A stretch of DNA of 64,000 nt from Aureimonas sp. AU22 (GTDB lineage Bacteria > Pseudomonadota > Alphaproteobacteria > Rhizobiales > Rhizobiaceae), in contig NZ_BBWJ01000043.1 of assembly GCF_001463745.1 (NCBI RefSeq), positions 118,510-182,509 on the forward strand, in the 5' to 3' direction. The position numbers and the translations under genes were made by a program. Each line of letters starts with the position of its first letter. The stretch's first letter is position 1. Positions 47,499 to 55,922 of this stretch are shown here, in pieces. The notes under the pieces were generated by a model. It was not told the DNA's origin. It saw only the letters and a list, made by a program, of their open reading frames with translations, and made no database searches.

Positions 47499-48662
47499 TC
47501 AGGGAGCGGGCTCGGCGCGGCGTCCGGCGTCCGCCAGCAGCGCCACCACGAGGTCGGTCTGCGACACGATGCCGACGAGCCGCCCGTCCGGCCCGCAGAC
47601 GGGCAGATGATGGATGCCGAGTGCCGACATTTCCGGCACGACGTCGGCGATCGGATCCTCCGGCCGTATGGTCTTCACCGGCGACGTCATGATGTCGGCG
47701 ACGCGCGCGCCGGGCGCCCGGCCGCCCCGCATCGCAAACCGCACCCGCTCGCGCGTGCCGAGGCGCGGGCCGTGTCCGTCCCATGCCGCTTTGTCGAGGA
47801 GGTCGGTCTGGGTCAGGATGCCGACGACGCGCGCGCCGTCGTCGGTCACCGGCAGCGCCTTGATGTGGTGGCGGCGCAAGGTCTCGAACGCCTCGCGGAA
47901 CGAGGCGTCGGACGAGATGGCGACGACGTCGCGCGACATGATCTCGGATGTGCGCGTCGCTCGTGCCCGGCGCGCGAACGAATGCAGTTCCGCGCGGTGC
48001 AGGAGCGCTTCGAGGTCGGCACGAGAGATGTCGAGAAGCTGGTCGGATTCGGCGAGCGCGGCGTCGAGGTCGTCCGGCGAGAAGCCGACGCGCTCGGCCG
48101 CCGGCGGGTCCTGCGTCGCGTGGGGATGGGCCGGCCGGGGAGGCCGGTGCGGATAGGGGCGGCCCGTCAGGTTGTTGAAGAGGAGCGCCGCCAGAAGCAG
48201 GAGGGCCGAGTTCGCCCCGACCGGCCAGAGCGCGAAGCCGTAGCCAAGATCCCAGACCGCCGGGCCGCCGAGGACCGCGGTGAGCGCCACCGCGCCGCTC
48301 GGCGGATGCAGGCAACGCAGAAGAAGCATCACGAGGATGGCAGTCGCGCCTGCGACCGCCGCCCCGAGAAGCGGATCGGGCACCAGCCGCTGCACCGTGA
48401 CGCCGACGAGCGCGGCGACCACGTTGCCGCCGAGGATCGACCAGGGCTGGGCAAGTGGGCTGGCGGGCACGGCGAAGAGGAGCACGGTGGACGCGCCCAT
48501 CGGTGCGACGAGGATCGGCAGGGCGGAGCCCGGTCCGACCGCCGCGCGGCAGACGAACGCGGTGACGAGAAGCCCGATCAGGGCCCCCACTGTCACGCGC
48601 AGCCGCTCCCGCCAGCTGACGGCCGGCAGATCGGGCAGGAGGCGGCGAAGAAACGAGGGCAT
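47499..48662 (-). CDS. HPP-family membrane protein with two C-terminal CBS domains
   Basis: The protein (387 residues from the ATG at 48662) has an HPP domain: several membrane helices over about 15-165, with LVAPMGASTVLLFAVP and the LHPPSGAVALTAVLGG motif that names the family. A cytoplasmic linker and two CBS domains follow (about 235-300 and 320-385; TSEIMSRDVVAISSD and VADIMTSPVKTIRPED). HPP proteins are linked to nitrite transport in plant chloroplasts and cyanobacteria; with CBS domains, adenine-nucleotide gating is plausible. ATG at 48704 or TTG at 48728 would add 14-22 residues. It is convergent with uspA-like and divergent from nfu. Confidence 0.82.
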   Translation of the reverse strand: MPSFLRRLLPDLPAVSWRERLRVTVGALIGLLVTAFVCRAAVGPGSALPILVAPMGASTVLLFAVPASPLAQPWSILGGNVVAALVGVTVQRLVPDPLLGAAVAGATAILVMLLLRCLHPPSGAVALTAVLGGPAVWDLGYGFALWPVGANSALLLLAALLFNNLTGRPYPHRPPRPAHPHATQDPPAAERVGFSPDDLDAALAESDQLLDISRADLEALLHRAELHSFARRARATRTSEIMSRDVVAISSDASFREAFETLRRHHIKALPVTDDGARVVGILTQTDLLDKAAWDGHGPRLGTRERVRFAMRGGRAPGARVADIMTSPVKTIRPEDPIADVVPEMSALGIHHLPVCGPDGRLVGIVSQTDLVVALLADAGRRAEPAP

Positions 48663-48836
48663 CGGGCGACGCGTCCTTGCGAGGCGATGGGCGAGCCGTC
48701 CCATCGCGCGAAGGAAGGCCGGGCGCAAGCCGCGGGTTGGCGCGAACGCTGCGTCGCCGGGCGTCTTGCTTGCGATGCAGGCTCGCTGCGCTTATCTCAT
48801 GCAGACGATTTTCCCCCGCTCCCGCGAGGCCCGCCG

Positions 48837-49418
48837 ATGTTCATCCAGACCGAATCCACCCCCAATCCGCAGACGCTGAAGTTCCTGCCCGGCCGGGTCG
48901 TCCTCGAAAACGGCACGGCGGAATTCCTCGATGCGGCGGATGCGGCCGCGCGCTCCAAGCTCGCCGCCAAGCTGATGGGCATCGAGGGCGTGCGCAGCGT
49001 CTTCTTCGGCTACGACTTCGTCACCGTCACCAAGGACGACACGGGCTGGCAGCACCTGAAGCCGGCGATCCTCGCCGGCCTGATGGAGCATTTCCTGTCG
49101 GGCGAGCCGGTCATGGCGGCCGGCGCCGCCGGCGGGGGCCAGGCCGACGATTCTGGCGAGGAGTTCTTCGAGCCGGGCGACGAGACCGTCGTCTCGACGA
49201 TCAAGGAGCTCCTGGAAACGCGAGTGCGCCCCGCGGTGGCCCAGGATGGCGGCGACATCACCTTCCGGGGTTTCCGCGACGGCGTCGTCTTCCTCAACAT
49301 GCGCGGCTCCTGCGCCGGCTGCCCGTCCTCCACCGCGACCCTGAAGCACGGCATCGAAAACCTCCTGCGCCACTTCGTGCCGGAGGTCGAGGCCGTGGAA
49401 GCGATGGAAGCGGCCTGA
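48837..49418 (+). CDS. NifU-like (Nfu) iron-sulfur carrier protein
   Basis: The 193-residue protein carries Fe-S clusters to target enzymes. It has an N-terminal Nfu_N domain (MFIQTESTPNPQTLKFLPG) and a C-terminal NifU domain with the cluster-binding CxxC in GSCAGCPSS. This is the NFU1-type layout of Alphaproteobacteria and mitochondria. The ATG at 48837 has GAGG eight bases before it. tsaB follows by 17 bp, so it heads the plus-strand nfu-tsaB-rimI-olsA-miaB series; MiaB is one user of Fe-S clusters. Confidence 0.93.
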   Translation: MFIQTESTPNPQTLKFLPGRVVLENGTAEFLDAADAAARSKLAAKLMGIEGVRSVFFGYDFVTVTKDDTGWQHLKPAILAGLMEHFLSGEPVMAAGAAGGGQADDSGEEFFEPGDETVVSTIKELLETRVRPAVAQDGGDITFRGFRDGVVFLNMRGSCAGCPSSTATLKHGIENLLRHFVPEVEAVEAMEAA

Positions 49419-49435
49419 CCGGGGCAGCGTTCGCG

Positions 49436-50140
49436 ATGGGCGGCGGGCTTCTTCTGGCGATGGACACGGCGGGCGAGCGCTGCTCGGCGGCCGTTCTTCG
49501 CCTGGACGACGGGGCGTTCCTGTCGGTCGTCGATCCGGTGATCGGGCGCGGCCATGCCGAGGTGCTGATGGGCACGGTGGCCGAGGCGATGCGGGCGGCC
49601 GGTGCCGCCTGGAGCGATGTGGGCAAGCTCGGCGTGGGCATCGGGCCGGGCTCGTTCACCGGCATTCGCGTGGCGGTGGCCGCCGCGCGCGGCTTCGAGC
49701 TTTCCCTGGACGTCCCGAGCGTCGGCGTGACCACGCTGGAGGCGCAGGCCGAGCCGTTTTGGTCGGAAGGGCCCGTGCTCGCCGTCCACGATGCCAAGCG
49801 TGGCGAGGTCTATGCCGCCCTCTTCGGCATCGGTGGCGCGGTGCTGGTCGAGCCGCAGGCGATGGCGCCCGACGCGCTGCCCGCCCTGGCAGCACGAGCG
49901 CCCGGCGCGCTCCGGCTCGTGGGTTCCGGTTCGGCGATCGTTGCCGACGCGATGGGGTTCGATGCGGGGCGTATCGCGGGCAGCGAGGGCTGTGCGCCAA
50001 TTCGCGCGCTCGCTCGCATCGCCGCCGGTCGCGCCGTCTCGGCGCCGCCGCTTCCGCTCTACCTGAGAGGGGCGGACGCCAAGGCACAGGTGCCGTCCGG
50101 CTTGCGCGGCGCACGCGGGATAGGCACCGTTAATCCTTGA
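49436..50140 (+). CDS. tsaB: TsaB, tRNA t6A synthesis scaffold protein
   Basis: TsaB pairs with TsaD and TsaE to make t6A at position 37 of ANN-decoding tRNAs. The 234-residue product has the actin-like start LLAMDTAGERCSAAV, and GIGPGSFTGIRV near 70. Start: ATG at 49436; an in-frame ATG eight codons later (MDTAGERC) is possible. tsaE is fused to a kinase at 9.6-11.2 kb; tsaD and tsaC are not in this window. Confidence 0.93.
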   Translation: MGGGLLLAMDTAGERCSAAVLRLDDGAFLSVVDPVIGRGHAEVLMGTVAEAMRAAGAAWSDVGKLGVGIGPGSFTGIRVAVAAARGFELSLDVPSVGVTTLEAQAEPFWSEGPVLAVHDAKRGEVYAALFGIGGAVLVEPQAMAPDALPALAARAPGALRLVGSGSAIVADAMGFDAGRIAGSEGCAPIRALARIAAGRAVSAPPLPLYLRGADAKAQVPSGLRGARGIGTVNP

Positions 50141-50206
50141 GGCCGATAGTCGTCGCAGGCCGGTCGTTCCGGTTCGGGGCGCGATCCTTGGGAGGAGGAG
50201 CAGGGC

Positions 50207-50731
50207 ATGTACTGGTATCTGCCATGGGCTTGGACCCTGTCCTTCTGGGAAGGCATCGTCGCGCCGGCCGATCATGTGGCCGAGCCGCTCGTGCCCGACG
50301 ACGTCGAATGGGCGGCCGCGCTTCATAGCCAGGCCTTCTCGCAGCCCTGGTCGGGCGACGAGTTCGCCGCGCTCCTGTCTCAAGCCGGAACCTTCGGCTA
50401 TGTCGTGCGCCGCACCGGACAGGTCCGCCCGGTCGGCGTCGTTCTGGCACGCCTTGCGGCCGACGAGGCCGAGATCCTCACCATCGTCGTGGACAAGAGC
50501 GCGCGGGGCAAGGGGTTCGGCCGTCTCCTGATGGACCACGTGCTCCAGCATCTTCATGCCGAGCGCGCCGCCTCGCTGTTTCTCGAGGTGGAGGAGACCA
50601 ATACGCCTGCGCTCAAGCTCTACCGCCACTTGCGCTTCGAGGAGGTCGGCCGGCGGCCGGCCTACTACGTCGGACCCGACGGCCAGCGCCAGAACGCGCT
50701 GATCCTGAAGCGGACCCTTGGCCCTTACTGA
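50207..50731 (+). CDS. rimI: RimI-like ribosomal-protein-alanine N-acetyltransferase
   Basis: RimI acetylates the N-terminus of ribosomal protein S18. The 174-residue product has the GNAT acetyl-CoA loop SARGKGFGRLLMDHVL near 99-112 and ETNTPALKLYRHLRFEEVG. An extra 25-30 hydrophobic/aromatic N-terminal residues (MYWYLPWAWTLSFWEG) precede the domain, which is unusual. The ATG has GGAGGAG seven bases upstream. Its end overlaps the olsA-like start by 14 bp. The tsaB-rimI pair is widely conserved. Confidence 0.88.
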   Translation: MYWYLPWAWTLSFWEGIVAPADHVAEPLVPDDVEWAAALHSQAFSQPWSGDEFAALLSQAGTFGYVVRRTGQVRPVGVVLARLAADEAEILTIVVDKSARGKGFGRLLMDHVLQHLHAERAASLFLEVEETNTPALKLYRHLRFEEVGRRPAYYVGPDGQRQNALILKRTLGPY

Positions 50732-51575
50732 GAGCGCGGGTTCCGGCGAGGCGCAGTCGCTCGCGAGCGGCCGCGATCCGGTGGCGCGCCTGCGCCTTGC
50801 CGGCATCGCGCTGGTGCTGGCGCTGATGACGCTTGCGCTCGCGCCCCTGCAGCTTGCCGCGATCCGCTTCGGCTGGAGGCTCGCCGGACGACTGCCGTTC
50901 CTGTGGCAGCGCGTCGCCGTGCGCGTTGCCGGGCTGCGGGTGACCCTGCGCGGGGCGCCGGCGGCGGGGCGGCCGTTGCTTCTCGTCTCCAATCACCAGT
51001 CCTGGGCCGACATCATGGCGCTCGGCTCCGTGATGCCGCTGTCGTTCATCGCCAAGTCGGATGTCGAGGGCTGGCCGGTCTTCGGTCTCCTGGCGAGGCT
51101 TCAGCGCACCGTCTTCGTGGAGCGGAACGCGCGCGGGCGTACGGGCAAGCAGACGGATTCCATCGCCGACCGCTTGAGCGCGGGCGACGCGATGGTGCTC
51201 TTTGCGGAAGGAACGACGTCGGACGGGAACGGCGTCCTGCCGTTCAAGACGGCGCTGTTCGGCGCGGCGCAGGCCGCCCTTCGCGCCTCCGGGGCCGAGG
51301 CGGTCTTCGTCCAGCCGGTGTCGATCGCCTATGTCGGCGCCAACGGGATCGCGCTCGGCCGCTTCGGGCGCCCGCTCGCCGCCTGGCCGGGCGACGTCGC
51401 GCTGATGCCCCATCTCGCCGCCTTCCTGCGCGAAGGCGCGGTGGATGTGGACATCTCGTTCGGCGAGCCGATCCGCGTGACCCCCGGCAGCGACCGCAAG
51501 GCGGTGGCGCGCGCCTGCGAGGCGGAGGTGCGCCGAATGCTGCGCTCGAGCCTCGGCTTTCCGGATGCGGCCTGA
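50718..51575 (+). CDS. olsA: PlsC-family acyltransferase, probable OlsA (lyso-ornithine lipid O-acyltransferase)
   Basis: The 285-residue protein has an N-terminal membrane helix (about 25-48), the acyltransferase NHQSWAD (H-X4-D) near 91-97 and FAEGTTSDG near 156. OlsA adds a second acyl chain to lyso-ornithine lipid; the homologous PlsC makes phosphatidic acid. Place in the tsaB-rimI-miaB-phoH series, where rhizobial olsA stands, supports OlsA, as does olsB at 35.2 kb, but sequence alone does not separate the two. It starts at a TTG inside rimI; no fur/mur gene stands between rimI and it, as in many rhizobia. Confidence 0.7.
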   Translation: MALTESAGSGEAQSLASGRDPVARLRLAGIALVLALMTLALAPLQLAAIRFGWRLAGRLPFLWQRVAVRVAGLRVTLRGAPAAGRPLLLVSNHQSWADIMALGSVMPLSFIAKSDVEGWPVFGLLARLQRTVFVERNARGRTGKQTDSIADRLSAGDAMVLFAEGTTSDGNGVLPFKTALFGAAQAALRASGAEAVFVQPVSIAYVGANGIALGRFGRPLAAWPGDVALMPHLAAFLREGAVDVDISFGEPIRVTPGSDRKAVARACEAEVRRMLRSSLGFPDAA

Positions 51576-51751
51576 GGCTGTGTGTGCGCCCGTGACGCGA
51601 AAACGTCGCTTGCGTCGGCGGGGCTGGCGGCCGATATAGGAAGACAAGGCCGGACCGGCGGGCGTTGCGTGGCGGTGCGGCGAAGTCGAGGACTTGGCGC
51701 ATGGGTTCCCTTCGGCCGTTCGGCAGGACGGGCGGGACCCGCAAAGGACGC

Positions 51752-53173
51752 ATGGACACACCGGACGAGAACGCGCGGGGCGAACGCAAGGTCTTCATCA
51801 AGACCTATGGCTGCCAGATGAACGTCTACGATTCGCAGCGCATGGGCGACGCGCTGGAGCGCGATGGCTACGCGCAGACGGACGTGATCGAGGACGCCGA
51901 TCTCGTGCTCCTCAACACCTGCCATATCCGCGAGAAAGCCGCCGAGAAGATCTATTCCGAGCTTGGGCGTATCCGCGTGCTCAAAAACGAGCGTGCGGCG
52001 CAAGGTCGGAGCTTGAGCGTCGGCGTCACCGGCTGCGTGGCGCAGGCCGAAGGCGCCGAGATCATCGAGCGCGCGCCGGTCGTCGATCTCGTGATCGGGC
52101 CGCAGACCTATCATCGTCTTCCCCAGGCGCTCGCGCGCGTCGCCAAGGGCGAGCGCGTGGTCGAGACCGACTACGCCGTCGAGGACAAGTTCGACCACCT
52201 GCCGAAGTCGGGCAGGGCCGCGATCGCCCGGCGCGGCGTCACCGCCTTCCTCACCGTGCAGGAGGGCTGCGACAAGTTCTGCACCTTCTGCGTCGTGCCC
52301 TATACGCGGGGCTCTGAAGTCTCGCGCCCCTTTGCCGCCGTCATGGACGAGGCGCGACGCCTGGCGGAAGCCGGCGTGCGCGAGGTGACGCTGCTCGGGC
52401 AGAACGTCAACGCCTGGGCGGGGACGGACGATGCCGGCCGCCCGATCGGCCTCGCCGGGCTGCTTCGCCGACTGGCCGACGTGCCGGGCCTGGCGCGCCT
52501 GCGCTACACGACCTCGCACCCCCGCGACATGGACGACGCGCTCATCGCCGCCCATCACGATCTCCGGGCCCTGATGCCCTATCTCCACCTGCCGGTGCAG
52601 TCGGGCTCGGACCCGATCCTGAAGGCCATGAACCGGCGCCACAAGGCGTCGGATTATCTTCTCCTGCTCGACCGCATCCGGGCGGCTCGTCCCGACATCG
52701 CGCTGTCGGGCGACTTCATCGTCGGCTTCCCCGGCGAGACCGATGCCGACTTCGAGGCGACGCTGGATCTCGTGCGCACCGTCGGCTACGCGGCGGCCTA
52801 TACGTTCAAGTATTCGCCCCGGCCCGGCACGCCGGGCGCCACGATGGGCGGCCATGTGCCGGAGGACGTGAAGACCGAGCGTCTCGAGCGACTTCAGGCG
52901 CTGATCCGCGAGCAGCAGGTGGCCTTCCAGGACTCCTTCGTCGGGCGCGACACCGAGGTCCTGATCGAGAAGCCGGGGCGCCATCCCGGCCAGATGATCG
53001 GCCGCTCGCCGTTCCTTCTGCCGGTTGTCGTGCCGTCGTCCGCCGGTGCGGTGGGCGACATCGTCACGGTGCGCGTCGCCGATACCCGTCCAAACTCCCT
53101 GATGGCCGCCGGCGCCGAGCCGGCCTACGGCGTTCCGGCCAAAGCCGAGCCCCAGTTGAGGAAGATCGCATGA
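51752..53173 (+). CDS. miaB: MiaB, tRNA-2-methylthio-N6-dimethylallyladenosine synthase
   Basis: MiaB is a radical-SAM methylthiotransferase that converts i6A37 to ms2i6A37. The 473-residue product has the N-terminal cluster site (cysteines in [19 protein letters not shown] and TGCVAQ), the radical SAM CxxxCxxC in [16 protein letters not shown], and a TRAM domain at the end. The ATG at 51752 has AAAGGA four to five bases upstream, which favours it over starts up to 29 codons earlier. It overlaps phoH by 4 bp. Confidence 0.96.
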   Translation: MDTPDENARGERKVFIKTYGCQMNVYDSQRMGDALERDGYAQTDVIEDADLVLLNTCHIREKAAEKIYSELGRIRVLKNERAAQGRSLSVGVTGCVAQAEGAEIIERAPVVDLVIGPQTYHRLPQALARVAKGERVVETDYAVEDKFDHLPKSGRAAIARRGVTAFLTVQEGCDKFCTFCVVPYTRGSEVSRPFAAVMDEARRLAEAGVREVTLLGQNVNAWAGTDDAGRPIGLAGLLRRLADVPGLARLRYTTSHPRDMDDALIAAHHDLRALMPYLHLPVQSGSDPILKAMNRRHKASDYLLLLDRIRAARPDIALSGDFIVGFPGETDADFEATLDLVRTVGYAAAYTFKYSPRPGTPGATMGGHVPEDVKTERLERLQALIREQQVAFQDSFVGRDTEVLIEKPGRHPGQMIGRSPFLLPVVVPSSAGAVGDIVTVRVADTRPNSLMAAGAEPAYGVPAKAEPQLRKIA

Positions 53174-54204
53174 AGGCAGCGCGCGGCATGCTTCCGAACT
53201 CCGGCGCCTCGGACATGGCCCACCTCGTGCTGACCTTCGACGACAACCGGCTGGCGAGCGCCCTGTTCGGTCAGTTCGACGAGCATCTGGCGATGATCGA
53301 GCAGAAACTGTCGGTGGATGCGCGCGCGCGCGGCAACAAGGTCGAGCTTCGCGGCGACCCAACGGCCGCCGAGCAGGCGCGCCGCACGCTCGACATCCTC
53401 TATGCCCGCCTCCAGTCCGGCCACGAGCTGCAGGGCTCGGACGTCCAGGGCGCGATCCGCATGGCGGTGGCGCAGGACGACCAGCTCGTGCTGCCGACCA
53501 TGGAGAAGAAGGGCCGGCTCGCGCTCGCCCAGATCTCCACCCGCAAGAAGACCATCTATGCCCGCACGCCGACGCAGGACGCCTATATGCGCGCCATGGA
53601 GCGGGCCGAGCTCGTCTTCGGCATCGGCCCGGCCGGCACGGGCAAGACCTACCTGGCGGTGGCCCATGCCGCGCAGCTTCTCGAGCGCGGTCAGGTCGAA
53701 CGCATCATCCTGTCGCGTCCGGCCGTCGAGGCGGGCGAGCGTCTCGGCTTCCTGCCGGGCGACATGAAGGACAAGGTCGATCCCTACCTGCGCCCGCTCT
53801 ACGACGCGCTCTACGACATGATGCCGGCCGAGAAGGTGGAGCGCGCGCTGACCGCCGGCGCCATCGAGATCGCGCCGCTCGCCTTCATGCGCGGGCGCAC
53901 GCTCGCCAACGCCGCCGTCATCCTCGACGAGGCGCAGAACACGACCACCATGCAGATGAAGATGTTCCTGACGCGCCTCGGCGAGAACGCGCGCATGGTC
54001 GTGACGGGCGATCCCTCGCAGATCGATCTGCCGGCTGGCGTGAAGTCCGGGCTTGTCGAGGCCTTGCGCGTCCTGGAAGGTGTCTCCAGCATCGTCTCCG
54101 TGCGCTTCGAAGCCAAGGACGTCGTGCGTCACCGCCTGGTGCAGGCGATCGTGGAAGCCTACGAGGCGGATGCGAGCGACGCGCGCGCCAAGGCCGCGAC
54201 ATGA
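53170..54204 (+). CDS. phoH: PhoH-family ATPase
   Basis: The 344-residue protein has an N-terminal KH-like region (about 20-100) and an RNA-helicase-like ATPase domain with P-loop GPAGTGKTY near 153-161 and Walker [11 protein letters not shown]. The family's role is thought to be RNA-related, as it pairs with YbeY, which follows with a 4-bp overlap. It overlaps miaB by 4 bp on the other side. An in-frame ATG at residue 16 (MAHLVLTF) may be the real start. Confidence 0.92.
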   Translation: MKAARGMLPNSGASDMAHLVLTFDDNRLASALFGQFDEHLAMIEQKLSVDARARGNKVELRGDPTAAEQARRTLDILYARLQSGHELQGSDVQGAIRMAVAQDDQLVLPTMEKKGRLALAQISTRKKTIYARTPTQDAYMRAMERAELVFGIGPAGTGKTYLAVAHAAQLLERGQVERIILSRPAVEAGERLGFLPGDMKDKVDPYLRPLYDALYDMMPAEKVERALTAGAIEIAPLAFMRGRTLANAAVILDEAQNTTTMQMKMFLTRLGENARMVVTGDPSQIDLPAGVKSGLVEALRVLEGVSSIVSVRFEAKDVVRHRLVQAIVEAYEADASDARAKAAT

Positions 54205-54743
54205 GCGACGGGCGATCTCCCGGCGCGGCCCGTACTGGGCCGCGGATCCTCCTTTCGGTGGAGGACGATGCCTGGGGCTCGCTCCTGTCGCGCCCCGTCG
54301 ACGACCTCGTGCGCGAGGCGATCTTCGCGGCCGCGAACGCGGCGGGCCTTTCCCCGGACGTCGAGACCGAGGTCTCCGTCACCCTGTCGGACGACGAGGA
54401 CGTGCGCGCCCTCAACGCCGAATGGCGGGGCAAGGACAAGCCGACCAACATCCTGTCCTTTCCCATGGCGGCGCTCCAGCCGGGCGATCCGCCGGGTCCG
54501 ATGCTCGGCGACCTCATTCTCGCCCGCCAGACGCTGGCGCGCGAGGCGGAGGGAGAAGGCAAATCGGCTGACGACCATTTCCGTCATCTCCTCGTGCACG
54601 GCGTCCTGCATCTTCTCGGCCACGACCACGAGTCCGACGAGGACGCGGACGCGATGGAAGCGCTCGAGATCGCGATCCTGGCCGGGCTCGGCATTGCCGA
54701 TCCCTATGCCGATGCACCCGGCGCGCCGGACGACAGATCCTAG
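54201..54743 (+). CDS. ybeY: YbeY, endoribonuclease / rRNA maturation factor
   Basis: YbeY is a zinc-dependent ribonuclease for rRNA 3'-end processing and ribosome quality control. The 180-residue product has the metal site HGVLHLLGHDHE (three histidines) near 134-145 and the conserved NAEWRGKDKPTNILSFP. It overlaps phoH by 4 bp and precedes the CorC-like gene by 12 bp. The order phoH-ybeY-corC-lnt is conserved widely in Proteobacteria. Confidence 0.95.
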   Translation: MSDGRSPGAARTGPRILLSVEDDAWGSLLSRPVDDLVREAIFAAANAAGLSPDVETEVSVTLSDDEDVRALNAEWRGKDKPTNILSFPMAALQPGDPPGPMLGDLILARQTLAREAEGEGKSADDHFRHLLVHGVLHLLGHDHESDEDADAMEALEIAILAGLGIADPYADAPGAPDDRS

Positions 54744-54755
54744 AAGGGACCTTTG

Positions 54756-55805
54756 GTGAACCACATGAGCATGCCCCCCTACGGCGACGAGACGGGCCAG
54801 GAGCCCCTTTCGTCGGAAACCCCGGCAGAGGCGCGAAGTCGCCAGCCCCGGCGCAGCGCCGAAGCGGCCGCCGAGCCGGGATTCCTGGAGTCCCTCGTCG
54901 CCTTCCTGCGGCCCCGCGTCTCCCATTCGCTGCGCGAGGAGATCGCCGAGGCGCTGACCCGGCCTGAGACGGAGGCCTCCGGCTTCACGCCGAACGAGCG
55001 CCTGCTCCTTAGCAACATCCTCCAGCTTCACGACGTGCGCGTCGAGGACGTGATGATCCCCCGGACCGAGATCCAGGGCATCGCCAACTCCGCAACGCTC
55101 GCCGAACTAATGGCGCGGTTCGAGGAAACGGGCCATTCGCGCATGCCGGTCTACGGCGATGGCCTCGACGATCCGCTCGGCATGGTCCACATCCGCGACG
55201 TCATCGGCCACGTCACCCGCGCTGCGCTTTGCTTCCGCCACACGGAGGGCGAGGCCGACGGGCCGGTGCGCTCGAGCCTCGATCTCTCGCGCGTCGACCT
55301 CGACCATACGATCTCCGACCTCGGCCTTCTCCGGCAGATCCTCTTCGTGCCGCCCTCCATGCACGCGGCCGAACTCATGCAGCGCATGCAGGCGAGCCAC
55401 ATCCAGATGGCTCTGGTCATCGACGAATACGGCGGCACCGACGGGCTCGTCTCGCTCGAGGACATCCTGGAGATGGTGGTCGGCGACATCGAGGACGAGC
55501 ACGACGACGAGGAGGCGCTGGTCACCCATTCCGGCGACGGCGTGTTCTATGCAGACGGCCGGGCCGATCTCGACGAGGTCCGCGAGGTCGTCGGCGCCGA
55601 TTTCGACGTCCGCGGGCACGAGGATGATGCCGATACGATCGGTGGGCTCGTGGTCAACGCCCTCGGACGGATGCCGGCGCCCGGCGAGGTGGTCGAGGCG
55701 GTCGCAGGGTTCGAGATCGAAGTCATGGACGCCGACCCGCGACGCGTGAAGCGTCTGCGCATCGTGCGCTTTCCCGAAGGAGCGGCCGCTGCCGTCGACA
55801 GCTGA
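54756..55805 (+). CDS. CorC/TlyC-like CBS-pair protein with CorC_HlyC transporter-associated domain
   Basis: The 349-residue protein has two CBS domains (about 95-220; ILQLHDVRVEDVMIPRTEI is the typical entry) and a C-terminal CorC_HlyC domain (about 250-335). No DUF21 membrane domain is present, so it is a soluble CorC-type form that is often mis-named hemolysin. CorC is linked to Mg/Co transport. GTG at 54756 stands six bases after GAAGGGA; a TTG just before it has poorer spacing. The N-terminal 40 residues are low complexity. Confidence 0.88.
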   Translation: MNHMSMPPYGDETGQEPLSSETPAEARSRQPRRSAEAAAEPGFLESLVAFLRPRVSHSLREEIAEALTRPETEASGFTPNERLLLSNILQLHDVRVEDVMIPRTEIQGIANSATLAELMARFEETGHSRMPVYGDGLDDPLGMVHIRDVIGHVTRAALCFRHTEGEADGPVRSSLDLSRVDLDHTISDLGLLRQILFVPPSMHAAELMQRMQASHIQMALVIDEYGGTDGLVSLEDILEMVVGDIEDEHDDEEALVTHSGDGVFYADGRADLDEVREVVGADFDVRGHEDDADTIGGLVVNALGRMPAPGEVVEAVAGFEIEVMDADPRRVKRLRIVRFPEGAAAAVDS

Positions 55806-55922
55806 CGCGCGTGCGCGCGTCCGGTTTCGCGAAAGTCCCGGCTTCTAAGAACCTCCAAGGGTGCGTCCGTAAAGCGGACGACGGGCGCCGGAACGAGCCG
55901 GGGCGGATGAGGGCAGGGAACC

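Noticed and set aside
54756..55805. Hemolysin name for the CBS protein and for the OlsB gene
   Set aside because: Both families carry old hemolysin labels, but CBS/CorC domains and the ornithine acyltransferase motifs give no toxin features.
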